A stretch of 56,380 nucleotides of DNA from Plantactinospora mayteni (lineage in GTDB: Bacteria > Actinomycetota > Actinomycetes > Mycobacteriales > Micromonosporaceae): assembly GCF_016862935.1 (NCBI RefSeq), contig NZ_BONX01000069.1:1-56380 (forward strand), in the 5' to 3' direction. Positions 39,707 to 48,162 of the stretch are shown here, in pieces. The notes under the pieces are model-generated. The model did not search any database. It was not told the origin of the DNA and saw nothing but the letters and a program-made list of their open reading frames with translations. The position numbers and the translations under genes are program-made. Position 1 is the stretch's first letter. Each line of letters starts with the position of its first letter.

Positions 39707-42700
39707 TCAGTCGGCGCAGAAAAGACCGTTATTGGTTGAGTAGTAGACCGAGGGGACTTGTTTGCCCCACGTGATCTTGAAGCATTTATTTTGCGCCTTG
39801 GCCCTGTTTATGTTTGCGCTCATGACGGCCCAATTCAGGCCGACCACAAAGGCACATCCCCCCTTAATAGCCTGATGAGGTACTGGTAGCATTGAGCACC
39901 CATAGGCCGCCCCGAGGCTTGCGCCGTTGAGCCACTCCGGGTGATCAGCCAGCCAGCGTGTGTTGTTGCGAGAGATGTACGCGCTGCAGGTGAATATTCC
40001 GCAGTTTGTAGTGAAGCCGACGCGCTTCAATTCCTCTTTCGGTAAAACAATGAGTGGTTTTCTATCCCGCTTTGGCAACCGGCCACAGCCCTTGCGGGTG
40101 CTCCAGCAGACCGTCATGCGGTCGGACCTCTGGTAGTTCCTCCGGTAGATCCGCGCCTCACGGCGTTCGTACTTCCTGGCGAGACCGAGATAGAAGTTTC
40201 TCTTCTTCTTGTTCTTGGTGCTGTACGCCTGCCGGGCGAGCCCGGCGTCGCGGGTGGGGCAGTCTCCCGGTCGGCAACTGGCCAGACCGCTGGGGTCGGT
40301 CAGGGTCGCAGGATTGTTGTTGCCGTACGCGTAGGCGTTCTGGCTGGTCGGATCGTCGGGGAGTAGCAGCGGGTCAGGGCTGGTGAGTTTGCCGATCGAC
40401 GGGTCGTGTTCGCGGTTGTCGAGGGCGACCAGTTTGGTGACGGGGTCCTCCACCTTGCCGAGGTAGCCGCGGTCGGTGGCGGTGATGTCGTCGCCGCCGC
40501 GCTGGGCCCCGTACGGCAGGTAGCGCTGCCGGGCCACGGGACCGACCACCGCCACGTCCGTTGGTGCGGCGGCCGGGGTGCCGGTGCCGGCGTCGATGGC
40601 GAGTTGGACGCTGTCCTGTGGGTCGGTCAGCAACCATTTGACTCCACCGGACGTACGCATCGCGGCGAGTTCCCCGCCCAGCCGGTAGAAGCGGGTGGCC
40701 GACACACTGGTGGTGAACGCCAGCTCCATGCCGTCCAGATAGACAGTGACTCCACCAGGGGCACGACGGATCAACCGCGCCCCGTCGGCATCGTTGACGT
40801 ACGACGTGGTCGATCCGGCCGTGGTCGACGAGGCGAGCTTGCCGAATTCGTCGTACGTCGAGGTGGTGGTCGCCCCGCCGACGCTGCGCAGGGTTTGTGC
40901 GCCGTTGGCGTTGTAGGCATACGTGTCGGCGCCGACCGAGGTGACCGCCTGTGGCCGGACCGAGTTGGCACCCGAGGCGGGATAGGTGTACGCCTTCGTG
41001 GCGCTGCCGTCGGCGACCGAGGTGATGTTGCCGGTCGCGTCGTGGCGGTACTCCAGCTTGAAAGGATCAGGTCCGAGGCCGTCAGCACCGGCGACACCGC
41101 CGGAACAGTTGGCAGCGGTGGTGGTCCACGCGGCGGTCAGCCGCACGAGGGGGTCGTAGGTGTAACACTCCGACTGGCCGGTGATGCTGTCGGCGACCCG
41201 TAGCACGTTTCCGGCGGCGTCATACGTGTAGGCGTCGTCCTGCACGGTGCTCCGGGTCGCGGCGTCCGCACCGGCGGTGGTGGCCAGGCCGGTAAGTCGC
41301 CGGTCGCCGGTCTCCTCATAGCTGTGGGTACGGCGGACCTCGCCGGTCGTCCCGTAGTCCCGGTTGGCCAACTGCCCGGATCCGTTGTATTCGCTGGCCT
41401 TGACGTAGGTGCCCAGGTTGCTGGTGAGCGCGCTGGGCGCCCCGGTCGCGGTGTAGGTCTGGTGCACGGTCTCGGCGGGCAGGCCGCCGACTTCCGGATA
41501 GGTGGTGTCGGTGAGGTGGTCGGCACGGTCGTAGCCGTAACTGAAGTCGTACGTGGCGACCGGCCCGCCTTCGTTCGCCGGTACCTTCCAGCGCCGGCCG
41601 GTGACCCGGTACCGCGGGTCGTAGTCGGTCACCTCGGTCTTGTACTCGGCTCCGTTCAGATAGCGGGTCGTGCTGGCGAGTTGGCCCTTCGCGCCAGCGA
41701 CCGTGTCGTAGGTCCACTCGGCGAGCTTCGTGCCGCTCTGCTCCTCCCCGGACCAGACGACCCGGCGGCGGCCCAGCGGGTCATAGCTGTACGTGATCTT
41801 CTGACCCCGGGCGTCCACCGTGGATCTGATCCGACCGGCGGCGTCGTACGTGGTGGTCGACGCGCCGGCGTTCGGGTCCTTGGCGGTCTTCCGGCGGCCC
41901 TGCCAGTCGTACGTGTAGCTGATGACGTTGCCGGCCGGGTCGGTGAGCGAGGCCAGCTCACCTCCGGGGGTGTGGCTGTACGTCGTCGTCGGTAGTCCCG
42001 GTCGCGGCATCGACACCCCGGCCGGCACGTTCTGCTGGATCTGCACCGTCCGGTCGAAGGCGTCCTGCCAGGTGGCGGTCCGGCCACCGACCGGTGGGGT
42101 GACGATGGTGCCGTTTCCGTAGTTCTCCGTCGTCGTCCGCGCCTTGACCGAGCCAAGGCCGTAGAGGGTGGATGTGACCTCCCGTTCCAGCGCGTCGTAC
42201 TCCTTCTCGGTCCAGGACGGAATCGCCGAGGTCGCCGGGTTGAGCAGCAGACCGGCGTTGTCACCGGGAGCGGTGCTGTTCCACATCGGTGCGGAGCTGC
42301 CCCTGGTGAGGCCGCGGTCGTCGTAGGTGGTGACGGCAACGGTCCGGCCGGACCCGCTCGGCGCGGCGGACTGCACCTCCCGGGCACGCCCCAGCCCGTC
42401 GTGGTAGGTGTGGCTGGTCAGCCAGGTGGCGCTGCTTCCGGCGAGGGCTTGCAACTGCTTGGCCGTCACCACTGTCGGTTTGGTCGGCTGGCCGGTGCCG
42501 GTGAAGGTGATCCGGTAGCTGAACTCATACGAGGGGGTGCCGGTGTCGGGTTGCTCGGTGGGCAGCCACACCTTTCGCAGCCGGCCGAGCCCATCGTGGG
42601 CATAGCTGGTGGTCAGCTCGTTGGCGTCGACCGTCTTTTCGTCCACGTCGTCGAAGGCCGGGGACGGGACGGTGGTGGTGCCGAATCCCGCCGGGTCGGT

Positions 42701-45700
42701 GACCGTGATCCCGCCGGTCGGGAAGCCGGTCGCCGGGCTGTAGGCGGTCTTCGTGACGCCGTCGGAGTCGGTCTCGGTGAGTTCGCGGCCGTAGCCGTCG
42801 TAACTGTTGCGCACGACGGTGAATGCGGCCTCTTCGGTGTAGGACCGGACCTCGGTCGGGTTGCCGTCGGTCGGCTCGTTGACGCCGTTGCCGGGTCCGG
42901 CCGCGTTGTCGTACAGGGTCACGGTCCGGTCGATGACCGGGCCCGTGCACCGCATGCTCGCCCCGTCCGGGTCGCCGGCGTGCGCCTCCTCCCGCTCGAC
43001 GAGGTCGAGCAGCCATTGGCCGTCCGCGGTGTTCTGGGCATACTCGATCTCGGTACAGACCGAGTCGGCGACGCCGGTCTCCCCGAAGTCGGTCTTCCGG
43101 GTCGGTAGCCCGCCGTTGGCGACCGTGTAGCCGTCGGACAGTTCCGACGTCTCCCGCCAGCTACCGTCGCCGCGCCGGTCCCGCGCGTACGTGTACGCCT
43201 CGCGGACCATCCGTACGTCGTGTGGCCCGGGCCCGTCGGCGATGATCCCGGAGTCCCAGTAGGTGTGCCGCTCGGACGCCAACTCGGTCTCGGTGCCGTC
43301 GGTGTTGCGCCGGAACCGCTGCTCCTGCACCATCAGGCCGGCGAACTGCGGGTCGTCCGGCCATGCCGTCTGGCCGGAGTAGTCCTTGACCGTCTCCGTC
43401 CGCTTGGCGCCGGAGCCGAGCAGGTCACCGTTCATGCCGCGGAAGTAGCGGCTCTCGGTGACGGTCTGCCGGTCCGCGCCGCCGCCGCCCTCGGTGACCC
43501 GTACCGTCTGGTAGCCCCGCCAGTCGGTCCAGTCCATGTCGGCCGGAGCGGTCAGCAACTCGTCGTCGCGGTGCCAGGCCGGATACTGTACGAGGTCGTC
43601 GACGCCGTACTCGTAGCTCGTGGTCATCGTCGGCGAGCCACCGACCAGGTCCACCTCCTCGATCTTCGTGACCACGTACTTGTGGAAGACGCCCTTGGTC
43701 AGGCTGGTCGCGCCCTCGGGTTTGAACCGGACCCGGAAACACTCGTACCGGTTCTGGTCCCAGGTCATGCCGGCCTCCCAGCCGGCGTTCTCACCACCCG
43801 CCGGGCAGGTGGCGGCCGTCGAGCCATGTTCGTAGCGGACCTTGGTCTCAGCGCCGAGCCCGTTGCGGACCACCGACACCCGCCGCATCTGCAGCCGCTG
43901 TGCCGCCGTCGTGTAGTCCTGCCGGTTGTCCAGGAAGACCCCGTCGAACTCGACCGGCGGCAGCGTCACCGGCTCGGTGCCCCACACGCCGGTCTGCTGG
44001 ATGCTGTTGAGCCACAGGGAGCGACTGCTGCTGTCCGGCGTGGGAGGGAACGCGTACCGCGGCTGCCACCGGGTGACCTCCTGCCAGGCCCGCGTCCCGG
44101 CGTCCCAGACCTTCGCCGAGATCGAGTCCAGCCGGCTGGTGAGGAAGAACGACGGTGCCACCTTGCCGCACGAGGCACCGTCCGCGCAGATCAGGTCCAC
44201 CGGCACATCCGGGTAGTAGGCCGACGCGGAGGCGGTGACCGGAGGGCAGGTCGCGGCCGGATCGGTCACCCGCTGGGTGCAGCGCAGCGCCGGGGTGAAG
44301 TCCACCTGGGCCGCCGCCTGCTGCCCCTCCTGCATCCCGTACTCGACCCGGTCGAGGTAGCCGCCCCGGTCGTACCGGTACGTGGCCCCACCATTGGCCT
44401 GCTTGTAGTTGTTGGTCTCCTTCGTCCAGTAGACCGCGGTCACGTTTTCGTTCGCGTCGACGACCTTGTCCAGGTTCCACCGCCAACTCTGCCGGCACGG
44501 CACCGGCGCGGTCCCGTGGCACGGCTCCCCCGCATCGTCGCCGACCACCGGCACTGTCCAGTTCGAGTCCGCGCGATAGCCGAAGGTGTGCTGCTCACCG
44601 TCGGGCGTCGACACCACCCAGTACTCGCCGGTGTTGTCGGCGTTCGTCCCGCCGTACCTGTGCTCCACCCGCCAACCCCGGTCGTCACGCATCCGGTAAC
44701 TGTCTTTCCCAGTCCTGATCAACTCGGTCGTCACCCCGTCGAGCGACATCACGAACGCGGCGCCATCCTCGTCGTTCGAGTACGGCGACGACCAGCACAT
44801 ATCCGCGTGATACGGATCGCCGTCCTCGACACAGGACTTGTACTGCCGCTCGATGAACCCGAGCCCCAAACCCCAGCCCAGCCCGACCCAGGACGCCTGG
44901 TTGTTCGTCGCCGAGGTACGCCCGTCCACCGACGACGAGTCGTACCCGAACGCCAGCTCGGGAGCGTCGCCCGAGATCGACGGCGGCACGGTCAGCGGGT
45001 ACGACTGGGTGAAACTGCCCGACTGCGGCCCGACCACCCACTTCCCGGACGGCAGCAGGCTGGTCGCCCGGTAGTCGCCCGTACCCATACCCGACGCCGC
45101 CGTGCCCAACAGGTAGACGCCCGTCAAGGTGCTGTCCACCTCGGCCGACACGCGCCCCGCCGCCAGGTCGTTGTGGGCGGCTTCCACCGGTGTCGCCGCG
45201 CCGGCACAGCCCCGCGTCGTACAGGCGACCCGCATCAGGCGCAGCCGATCGGCGAAGTTCCCGCCGTACGCGTACCGGAAGCCCGAATAGTCGATGTCGA
45301 CGCGGACCCTTCCGGCACCACCCTCGGTCCGGGCGAGCCGGAACGCCAACCCGACCCCGCCCAGCGCTCCGGTCGCGGCCTGGTCCAGCGTCTCCACCCG
45401 AACCCTGGCCGGCGCGTCACCACTCCGCCCCGCCGACACCTCGATCGGCGCCGTCCCGACCCGCACCGGCCGTCCAGGAACGAGCGCGACCTCCGCCGCA
45501 CCGGCCTCCGGCCAGCGGACGGCCGGCAGTACCTCGGCCGAACCACTCTCCGGATCCGGCACCCTCTCCGGCGCCGGCAACGGCCGACCCGGCACCGAAC
45601 GCTCCCCCACCCGGTCGGCTGGTGCAGCGGTCGCGGGCACACCCGCCACCACCAAGCCAGCGACGACGAGCGCAGACACGGCTAGCCCGGCTAGCCACCG

Positions 45701-45727
45701 ACGGGCTACCCACAACGATGTACGCAT
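39707..45727 (-). CDS. Giant secreted RHS-repeat protein with unknown C-terminal tip
   Basis: A 2006-aa exported protein. The Sec signal is about residues 1-35 (LAGLAVSALVVAGLVVAGVP). An SpvB/TcaC-like N-terminal part (SYPLTVPPSISGDAPELAFG, WVGLGWGLGLGFIERQ) precedes many RHS/YD repeats (YTYDWQGRRKTAKDPN, YSYDPLGRRRVVW). The RHS core ends GYLGKVEDPVTKLVALDNRE, YAYGNNNPATLTDPSGL at about residue 1815. The last 191 aa form a separate tip rich in Lys/Arg and Cys, with a hydrophobic Gly-rich segment (GCAFVVGLNWAVMSANI). In this family the tip is a toxin released from an RHS cocoon. The tip is not recognised. ATG 45727 is chosen because AAGGA precedes it and the signal peptide follows. No immunity gene follows directly. 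Confidence 0.9.
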   Translation of the reverse strand: MRTSLWVARRWLAGLAVSALVVAGLVVAGVPATAAPADRVGERSVPGRPLPAPERVPDPESGSAEVLPAVRWPEAGAAEVALVPGRPVRVGTAPIEVSAGRSGDAPARVRVETLDQAATGALGGVGLAFRLARTEGGAGRVRVDIDYSGFRYAYGGNFADRLRLMRVACTTRGCAGAATPVEAAHNDLAAGRVSAEVDSTLTGVYLLGTAASGMGTGDYRATSLLPSGKWVVGPQSGSFTQSYPLTVPPSISGDAPELAFGYDSSSVDGRTSATNNQASWVGLGWGLGLGFIERQYKSCVEDGDPYHADMCWSSPYSNDEDGAAFVMSLDGVTTELIRTGKDSYRMRDDRGWRVEHRYGGTNADNTGEYWVVSTPDGEQHTFGYRADSNWTVPVVGDDAGEPCHGTAPVPCRQSWRWNLDKVVDANENVTAVYWTKETNNYKQANGGATYRYDRGGYLDRVEYGMQEGQQAAAQVDFTPALRCTQRVTDPAATCPPVTASASAYYPDVPVDLICADGASCGKVAPSFFLTSRLDSISAKVWDAGTRAWQEVTRWQPRYAFPPTPDSSSRSLWLNSIQQTGVWGTEPVTLPPVEFDGVFLDNRQDYTTAAQRLQMRRVSVVRNGLGAETKVRYEHGSTAATCPAGGENAGWEAGMTWDQNRYECFRVRFKPEGATSLTKGVFHKYVVTKIEEVDLVGGSPTMTTSYEYGVDDLVQYPAWHRDDELLTAPADMDWTDWRGYQTVRVTEGGGGADRQTVTESRYFRGMNGDLLGSGAKRTETVKDYSGQTAWPDDPQFAGLMVQEQRFRRNTDGTETELASERHTYWDSGIIADGPGPHDVRMVREAYTYARDRRGDGSWRETSELSDGYTVANGGLPTRKTDFGETGVADSVCTEIEYAQNTADGQWLLDLVEREEAHAGDPDGASMRCTGPVIDRTVTLYDNAAGPGNGVNEPTDGNPTEVRSYTEEAAFTVVRNSYDGYGRELTETDSDGVTKTAYSPATGFPTGGITVTDPAGFGTTTVPSPAFDDVDEKTVDANELTTSYAHDGLGRLRKVWLPTEQPDTGTPSYEFSYRITFTGTGQPTKPTVVTAKQLQALAGSSATWLTSHTYHDGLGRAREVQSAAPSGSGRTVAVTTYDDRGLTRGSSAPMWNSTAPGDNAGLLLNPATSAIPSWTEKEYDALEREVTSTLYGLGSVKARTTTENYGNGTIVTPPVGGRTATWQDAFDRTVQIQQNVPAGVSMPRPGLPTTTYSHTPGGELASLTDPAGNVISYTYDWQGRRKTAKDPNAGASTTTYDAAGRIRSTVDARGQKITYSYDPLGRRRVVWSGEEQSGTKLAEWTYDTVAGAKGQLASTTRYLNGAEYKTEVTDYDPRYRVTGRRWKVPANEGGPVATYDFSYGYDRADHLTDTTYPEVGGLPAETVHQTYTATGAPSALTSNLGTYVKASEYNGSGQLANRDYGTTGEVRRTHSYEETGDRRLTGLATTAGADAATRSTVQDDAYTYDAAGNVLRVADSITGQSECYTYDPLVRLTAAWTTTAANCSGGVAGADGLGPDPFKLEYRHDATGNITSVADGSATKAYTYPASGANSVRPQAVTSVGADTYAYNANGAQTLRSVGGATTTSTYDEFGKLASSTTAGSTTSYVNDADGARLIRRAPGGVTVYLDGMELAFTTSVSATRFYRLGGELAAMRTSGGVKWLLTDPQDSVQLAIDAGTGTPAAAPTDVAVVGPVARQRYLPYGAQRGGDDITATDRGYLGKVEDPVTKLVALDNREHDPSIGKLTSPDPLLLPDDPTSQNAYAYGNNNPATLTDPSGLASCRPGDCPTRDAGLARQAYSTKNKKKRNFYLGLARKYERREARIYRRNYQRSDRMTVCWSTRKGCGRLPKRDRKPLIVLPKEELKRVGFTTNCGIFTCSAYISRNNTRWLADHPEWLNGASLGAAYGCSMLPVPHQAIKGGCAFVVGLNWAVMSANINRAKAQNKCFKITWGKQVPSVYYSTNNGLFCAD

Positions 45728-46025
45728 GGTCCTTACCCCCTCACACCTCGGCCCGCGACATCCGGGACGCTGCCATGGCTCATGCACAGCTGCCGGATGC
45801 CCGCCGCAGCAATCTCGGTGGCTGCTTCGTCGTCCTAATTGCCGAGCAGGTCAGAACGCGTATAGCGGCGTATCAGGACCACTGTCGCGGGCCGCTCTGC
45901 ACCATCGCTTACGTATCGATGACGCCGAACGTCAGCGACGGTTCGCGAGAAGCACCAGGTTCCAGGCTCCCTGCGTCGCCGATTGCAGAGCCAAAGCCAA
46001 AGTCGGCAGGTGCGGCCATGCGCCA
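45728..46025. other. Upstream region of the RHS gene
   Basis: About 300 bp without a recognisable gene. It should contain the promoter of the RHS gene. No clear operator dyad was seen. Confidence 0.4.
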
Positions 46026-46347
46026 TCACCATCCCTGGTCACCACCAAACGTCGGGCGGGCGGGGATCGACGGGCAGCAGCCAGGCCGGGAAGGCAACCG
46101 CCAGAAGCCGTCGGGCTCGCGGGTCATGTCCGCCACGCCCACGCCGTACCTGGCCCAGTCCGGGGTCGGCGACAGGTCGATCTTCTGCCGGGCCCCGGTA
46201 TGTTCACCGGCCAGCATGTCGAGGCGAACCATCCCGCGTGTCTGCTTCAGACGCCCGGTCGCATCGTGCCCGTGGAACGTCAGAAGGTACCCGCTCCCGT
46301 CCTTTTCGATGGTCGCTGTGGCAACAACTCCAGCGTCAACTCCATGT
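46026..46347 (-). pseudogene. Frameshifted remnant of an uncharacterised protein
   Basis: Minus strand, two frames: an ATG at 46345 starts MELTLE, and the neighbouring frame continues VVATATIEKDGSGYLLTFHG, HDATGRLKQTRGMVRLDMLA, then PDWARYGVGVADMTREPDGF to a stop at 46026. The joined sequence looks like a small alpha/beta protein of about 105 aa. I do not recognise the family. The frame break near 46320-46335 implies inactivation, unless the sequence has an error there. Confidence 0.4.
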
Positions 46348-46362
46348 CGCCATTCTCGGAAC

Positions 46363-46530
46363 GGCCTGCTCCTGCTGTCCGAGCTGGGTCAGGGGGCGAT
46401 CGGCTTCGTGCAGTACTTCACCGGGCTGCTGGTGCTCGCGGTGGGCGCGCACGTGCCCGGCGCCTGCCTGGTCTGGCTCGCCGCCCTCGCCGTGCTCTGG
46501 TCCACCCGGCAGCGGTCGCGGCGCCGACGC
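46363..46530 (+). pseudogene. Membrane-protein C-terminal fragment
   Basis: A plus-strand frame reads LLLLSELGQGAIGFVQYFTG then LLVLAVGAHVPGACLVWLAA and LAVLWSTRQRSRRRRP: one or two TM helices and a basic tail. There is no start or upstream continuation. It ends at a strong hairpin. It may be the 3' remnant of a lost membrane gene or a chance frame. Confidence 0.3.
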
Positions 46531-46565
46531 CCGAGGCCGTCACCGCAGGGCGGTGACGGCCTCGG
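46531..46565. terminator. 16-bp hairpin, terminator of the three-gene operon
   Basis: A perfect 16-bp stem (46531-46546 with 46550-46565) and a three-base loop, 26 bp behind the stop of the minus-strand gene ending at 46591. It could act in both directions. Confidence 0.75.
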
Positions 46566-46590
46566 GCCGGATCGTGCTCGGGTCAGTGGC

Positions 46591-47523
46591 TCAGAGCCAC
46601 GGCGCGGCCTGGATGCGGTGCGGCTCCAGCTTGATGTTCAGCCAGATGCCACCGATGACGGTCGAGGCGTCGGCGTCCACGTTCTTCCCGGCCCATTCGC
46701 TGGCCTGCTTGCGCAGCTCGGGCCGGTCGGCGAGGAGCACGTCGGCGAAGTTGGCGAAGAAGGTCTTGCAGTAGTTGGAACCGGGCCCGAAGTCGCAGCC
46801 CGCGTCGACCGTCCGGACGTGGCTCTCGTCGTCATGCTCGATCGTGACCCTCAGGTTGAGATCATCCTTGCTCGGCTCGCATTCCGTCACCAGCTTGCCG
46901 CCGCTGGACGGCTTGGCCTCCGGGTTCGGGGCGCACTTCCACGAGTTCGCCTTCACCAGCCAACCGTCGGCGACCACGGAAACCTTCACCCCGGGCAGGT
47001 GCCGCTTGGCCCCGCTGGGAAAGCCATCGGGTACCGGGGGCGGGGCGGCGACGCCGGTGGGCTCGGTGCTCGCCCTGCCGGCGACGGAGCCGCTGATCGC
47101 ACCCACGAGGAGACCCCCGACGAGCGCCGCGGCGGTCACCAGCACGGCCACGCTCCTTGCCGCGCCGCTGAGCTTCGGTCGCGGGACGAACGGAGCCCGG
47201 CCTCCGGGGTACGGCGACCCGGGCTGGCCAGAGGCCCCAGCCGGTTCAGGCTGACCATAGGCCCTGGCCGACCCAGGCTGCCCAAAGGCCCTGGCCGACC
47301 CGGGCGGGCCGCTTGGCGGCTGCGGCCCGCCCGGCTGGTACGCCGGCTGCGTTCGGTATGGCGCGGTGGGTTGTGACGCTGGTGCATGCTGTGACGCCGG
47401 TGCATACGGCGAGGCCGGTGCGGGTGGCTGCGGGGTGGGCGCCTCGACTGGTTGCCAGGCCGTGCCGTCCCACCAGTACCTGCCGTCCGGGGAGTACTGC
47501 GGAGTTGGTGGCTGCGGGTTCAT
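46591..47523 (-). CDS. Single-TM membrane-anchored protein with Pro-rich cytoplasmic N-terminus
   Basis: A 310-aa protein. It opens with a DUF2510-like motif (SPDGRYWWDGTAWQPV), then a Pro/Gln/Ala-rich stretch to about 110, one TM helix (VAVLVTAAALVGGLLVGAIS, about 123-147) and an exported domain of about 160 aa with four Cys (WKCAPN, TECEPS, AGCDFG, NYCKTF). It overlaps the preceding gene as ATGA. The exported domain is not recognised. It probably forms an envelope complex with the neighbouring TM protein and lipoprotein protease. Confidence 0.75.
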   Translation of the reverse strand: MNPQPPTPQYSPDGRYWWDGTAWQPVEAPTPQPPAPASPYAPASQHAPASQPTAPYRTQPAYQPGGPQPPSGPPGSARAFGQPGSARAYGQPEPAGASGQPGSPYPGGRAPFVPRPKLSGAARSVAVLVTAAALVGGLLVGAISGSVAGRASTEPTGVAAPPPVPDGFPSGAKRHLPGVKVSVVADGWLVKANSWKCAPNPEAKPSSGGKLVTECEPSKDDLNLRVTIEHDDESHVRTVDAGCDFGPGSNYCKTFFANFADVLLADRPELRKQASEWAGKNVDADASTVIGGIWLNIKLEPHRIQAAPWL

Positions 47524-48161
47524 CGCCAGTCCCCCCTGTAGTTGAGTTCGACGAAGGTGCCCCGGTCGGCCTTCACCTGGTAGACGAAGTCGCCGATCGT
47601 GGCTTCGGTCGCCTTACCGCCCTCGACCTGCTCGGTGAGCCACTGGCTGATCTCTGCCGTCAGCGTGGGGTCCTCGGAGTACGGCAGCGAGGCGAACCAG
47701 CTCAGATAGGGCAGGAGTGTGTCGCTCTGGCGGTCGGTGTCGTGCCAACTCGCGGTGACGTACACCTCGGAGACAAGGTCTTCCGCGACCCCCACGCTCG
47801 CCTTGAAGGCGAGCGGCCCGACCCGTAACTCACAGTTCGTGGTGCGCTCGTCGTCCGCGCACGCGTAACCCTGGGCCTTGAGTGTCTCGATGACACTGCT
47901 GTGCTTCATCTCGGGAATGCACTCTGACGAGCCGCAGTCCACCGTTCCCCGCGCCCTCTCGTTCCGGCTCGTCGTCACGTACGTGCCGACACCGGCCGCC
48001 AGCAGGCCGACCACGGCCGCCGCGGCCGCGACCAGCAGGACCCGTGTCCAGCGATAGCGACCGGGACTCGCTCCGGCCGGCGGATCGCCAGCGGACGGCC
48101 GATCGGCGGGGGACGCCGGCGGACCACCGGCGGCGGGGAATCCGGGTGGAATGGTGGTCAT
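47520..48161 (-). CDS. Single-TM membrane-anchored protein, operon middle gene
   Basis: A 213-aa protein: a Pro/Gly/Ala-rich cytoplasmic start (about 1-36), a TM helix (VLLVAAAAAVVGLLAAGVGT), and an exported domain of about 150 aa with four Cys (VDCGSSECIP, YACADD, NCELRVG). The exported part has strands such as LVSEVYVTASWHDTDRQSDT and ends YQVKADRGTFVELNYRGDWR. The domain is not recognised. The start overlaps the region right after the protease stop (TGAGATG), and the stop overlaps the next start, so all three genes are tightly coupled. Confidence 0.75.
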   Translation of the reverse strand: MTTIPPGFPAAGGPPASPADRPSAGDPPAGASPGRYRWTRVLLVAAAAAVVGLLAAGVGTYVTTSRNERARGTVDCGSSECIPEMKHSSVIETLKAQGYACADDERTTNCELRVGPLAFKASVGVAEDLVSEVYVTASWHDTDRQSDTLLPYLSWFASLPYSEDPTLTAEISQWLTEQVEGGKATEATIGDFVYQVKADRGTFVELNYRGDWR

Positions 48162-48162
48162 C

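Noticed and set aside
43220-47376. Long plus-strand open frames opposite the RHS gene and its upstream operon
   Set aside because: They mirror the GC-rich minus-strand coding and have low-complexity Arg/Pro translations with no domain, except the short membrane-like piece at 46363-46530 noted separately.
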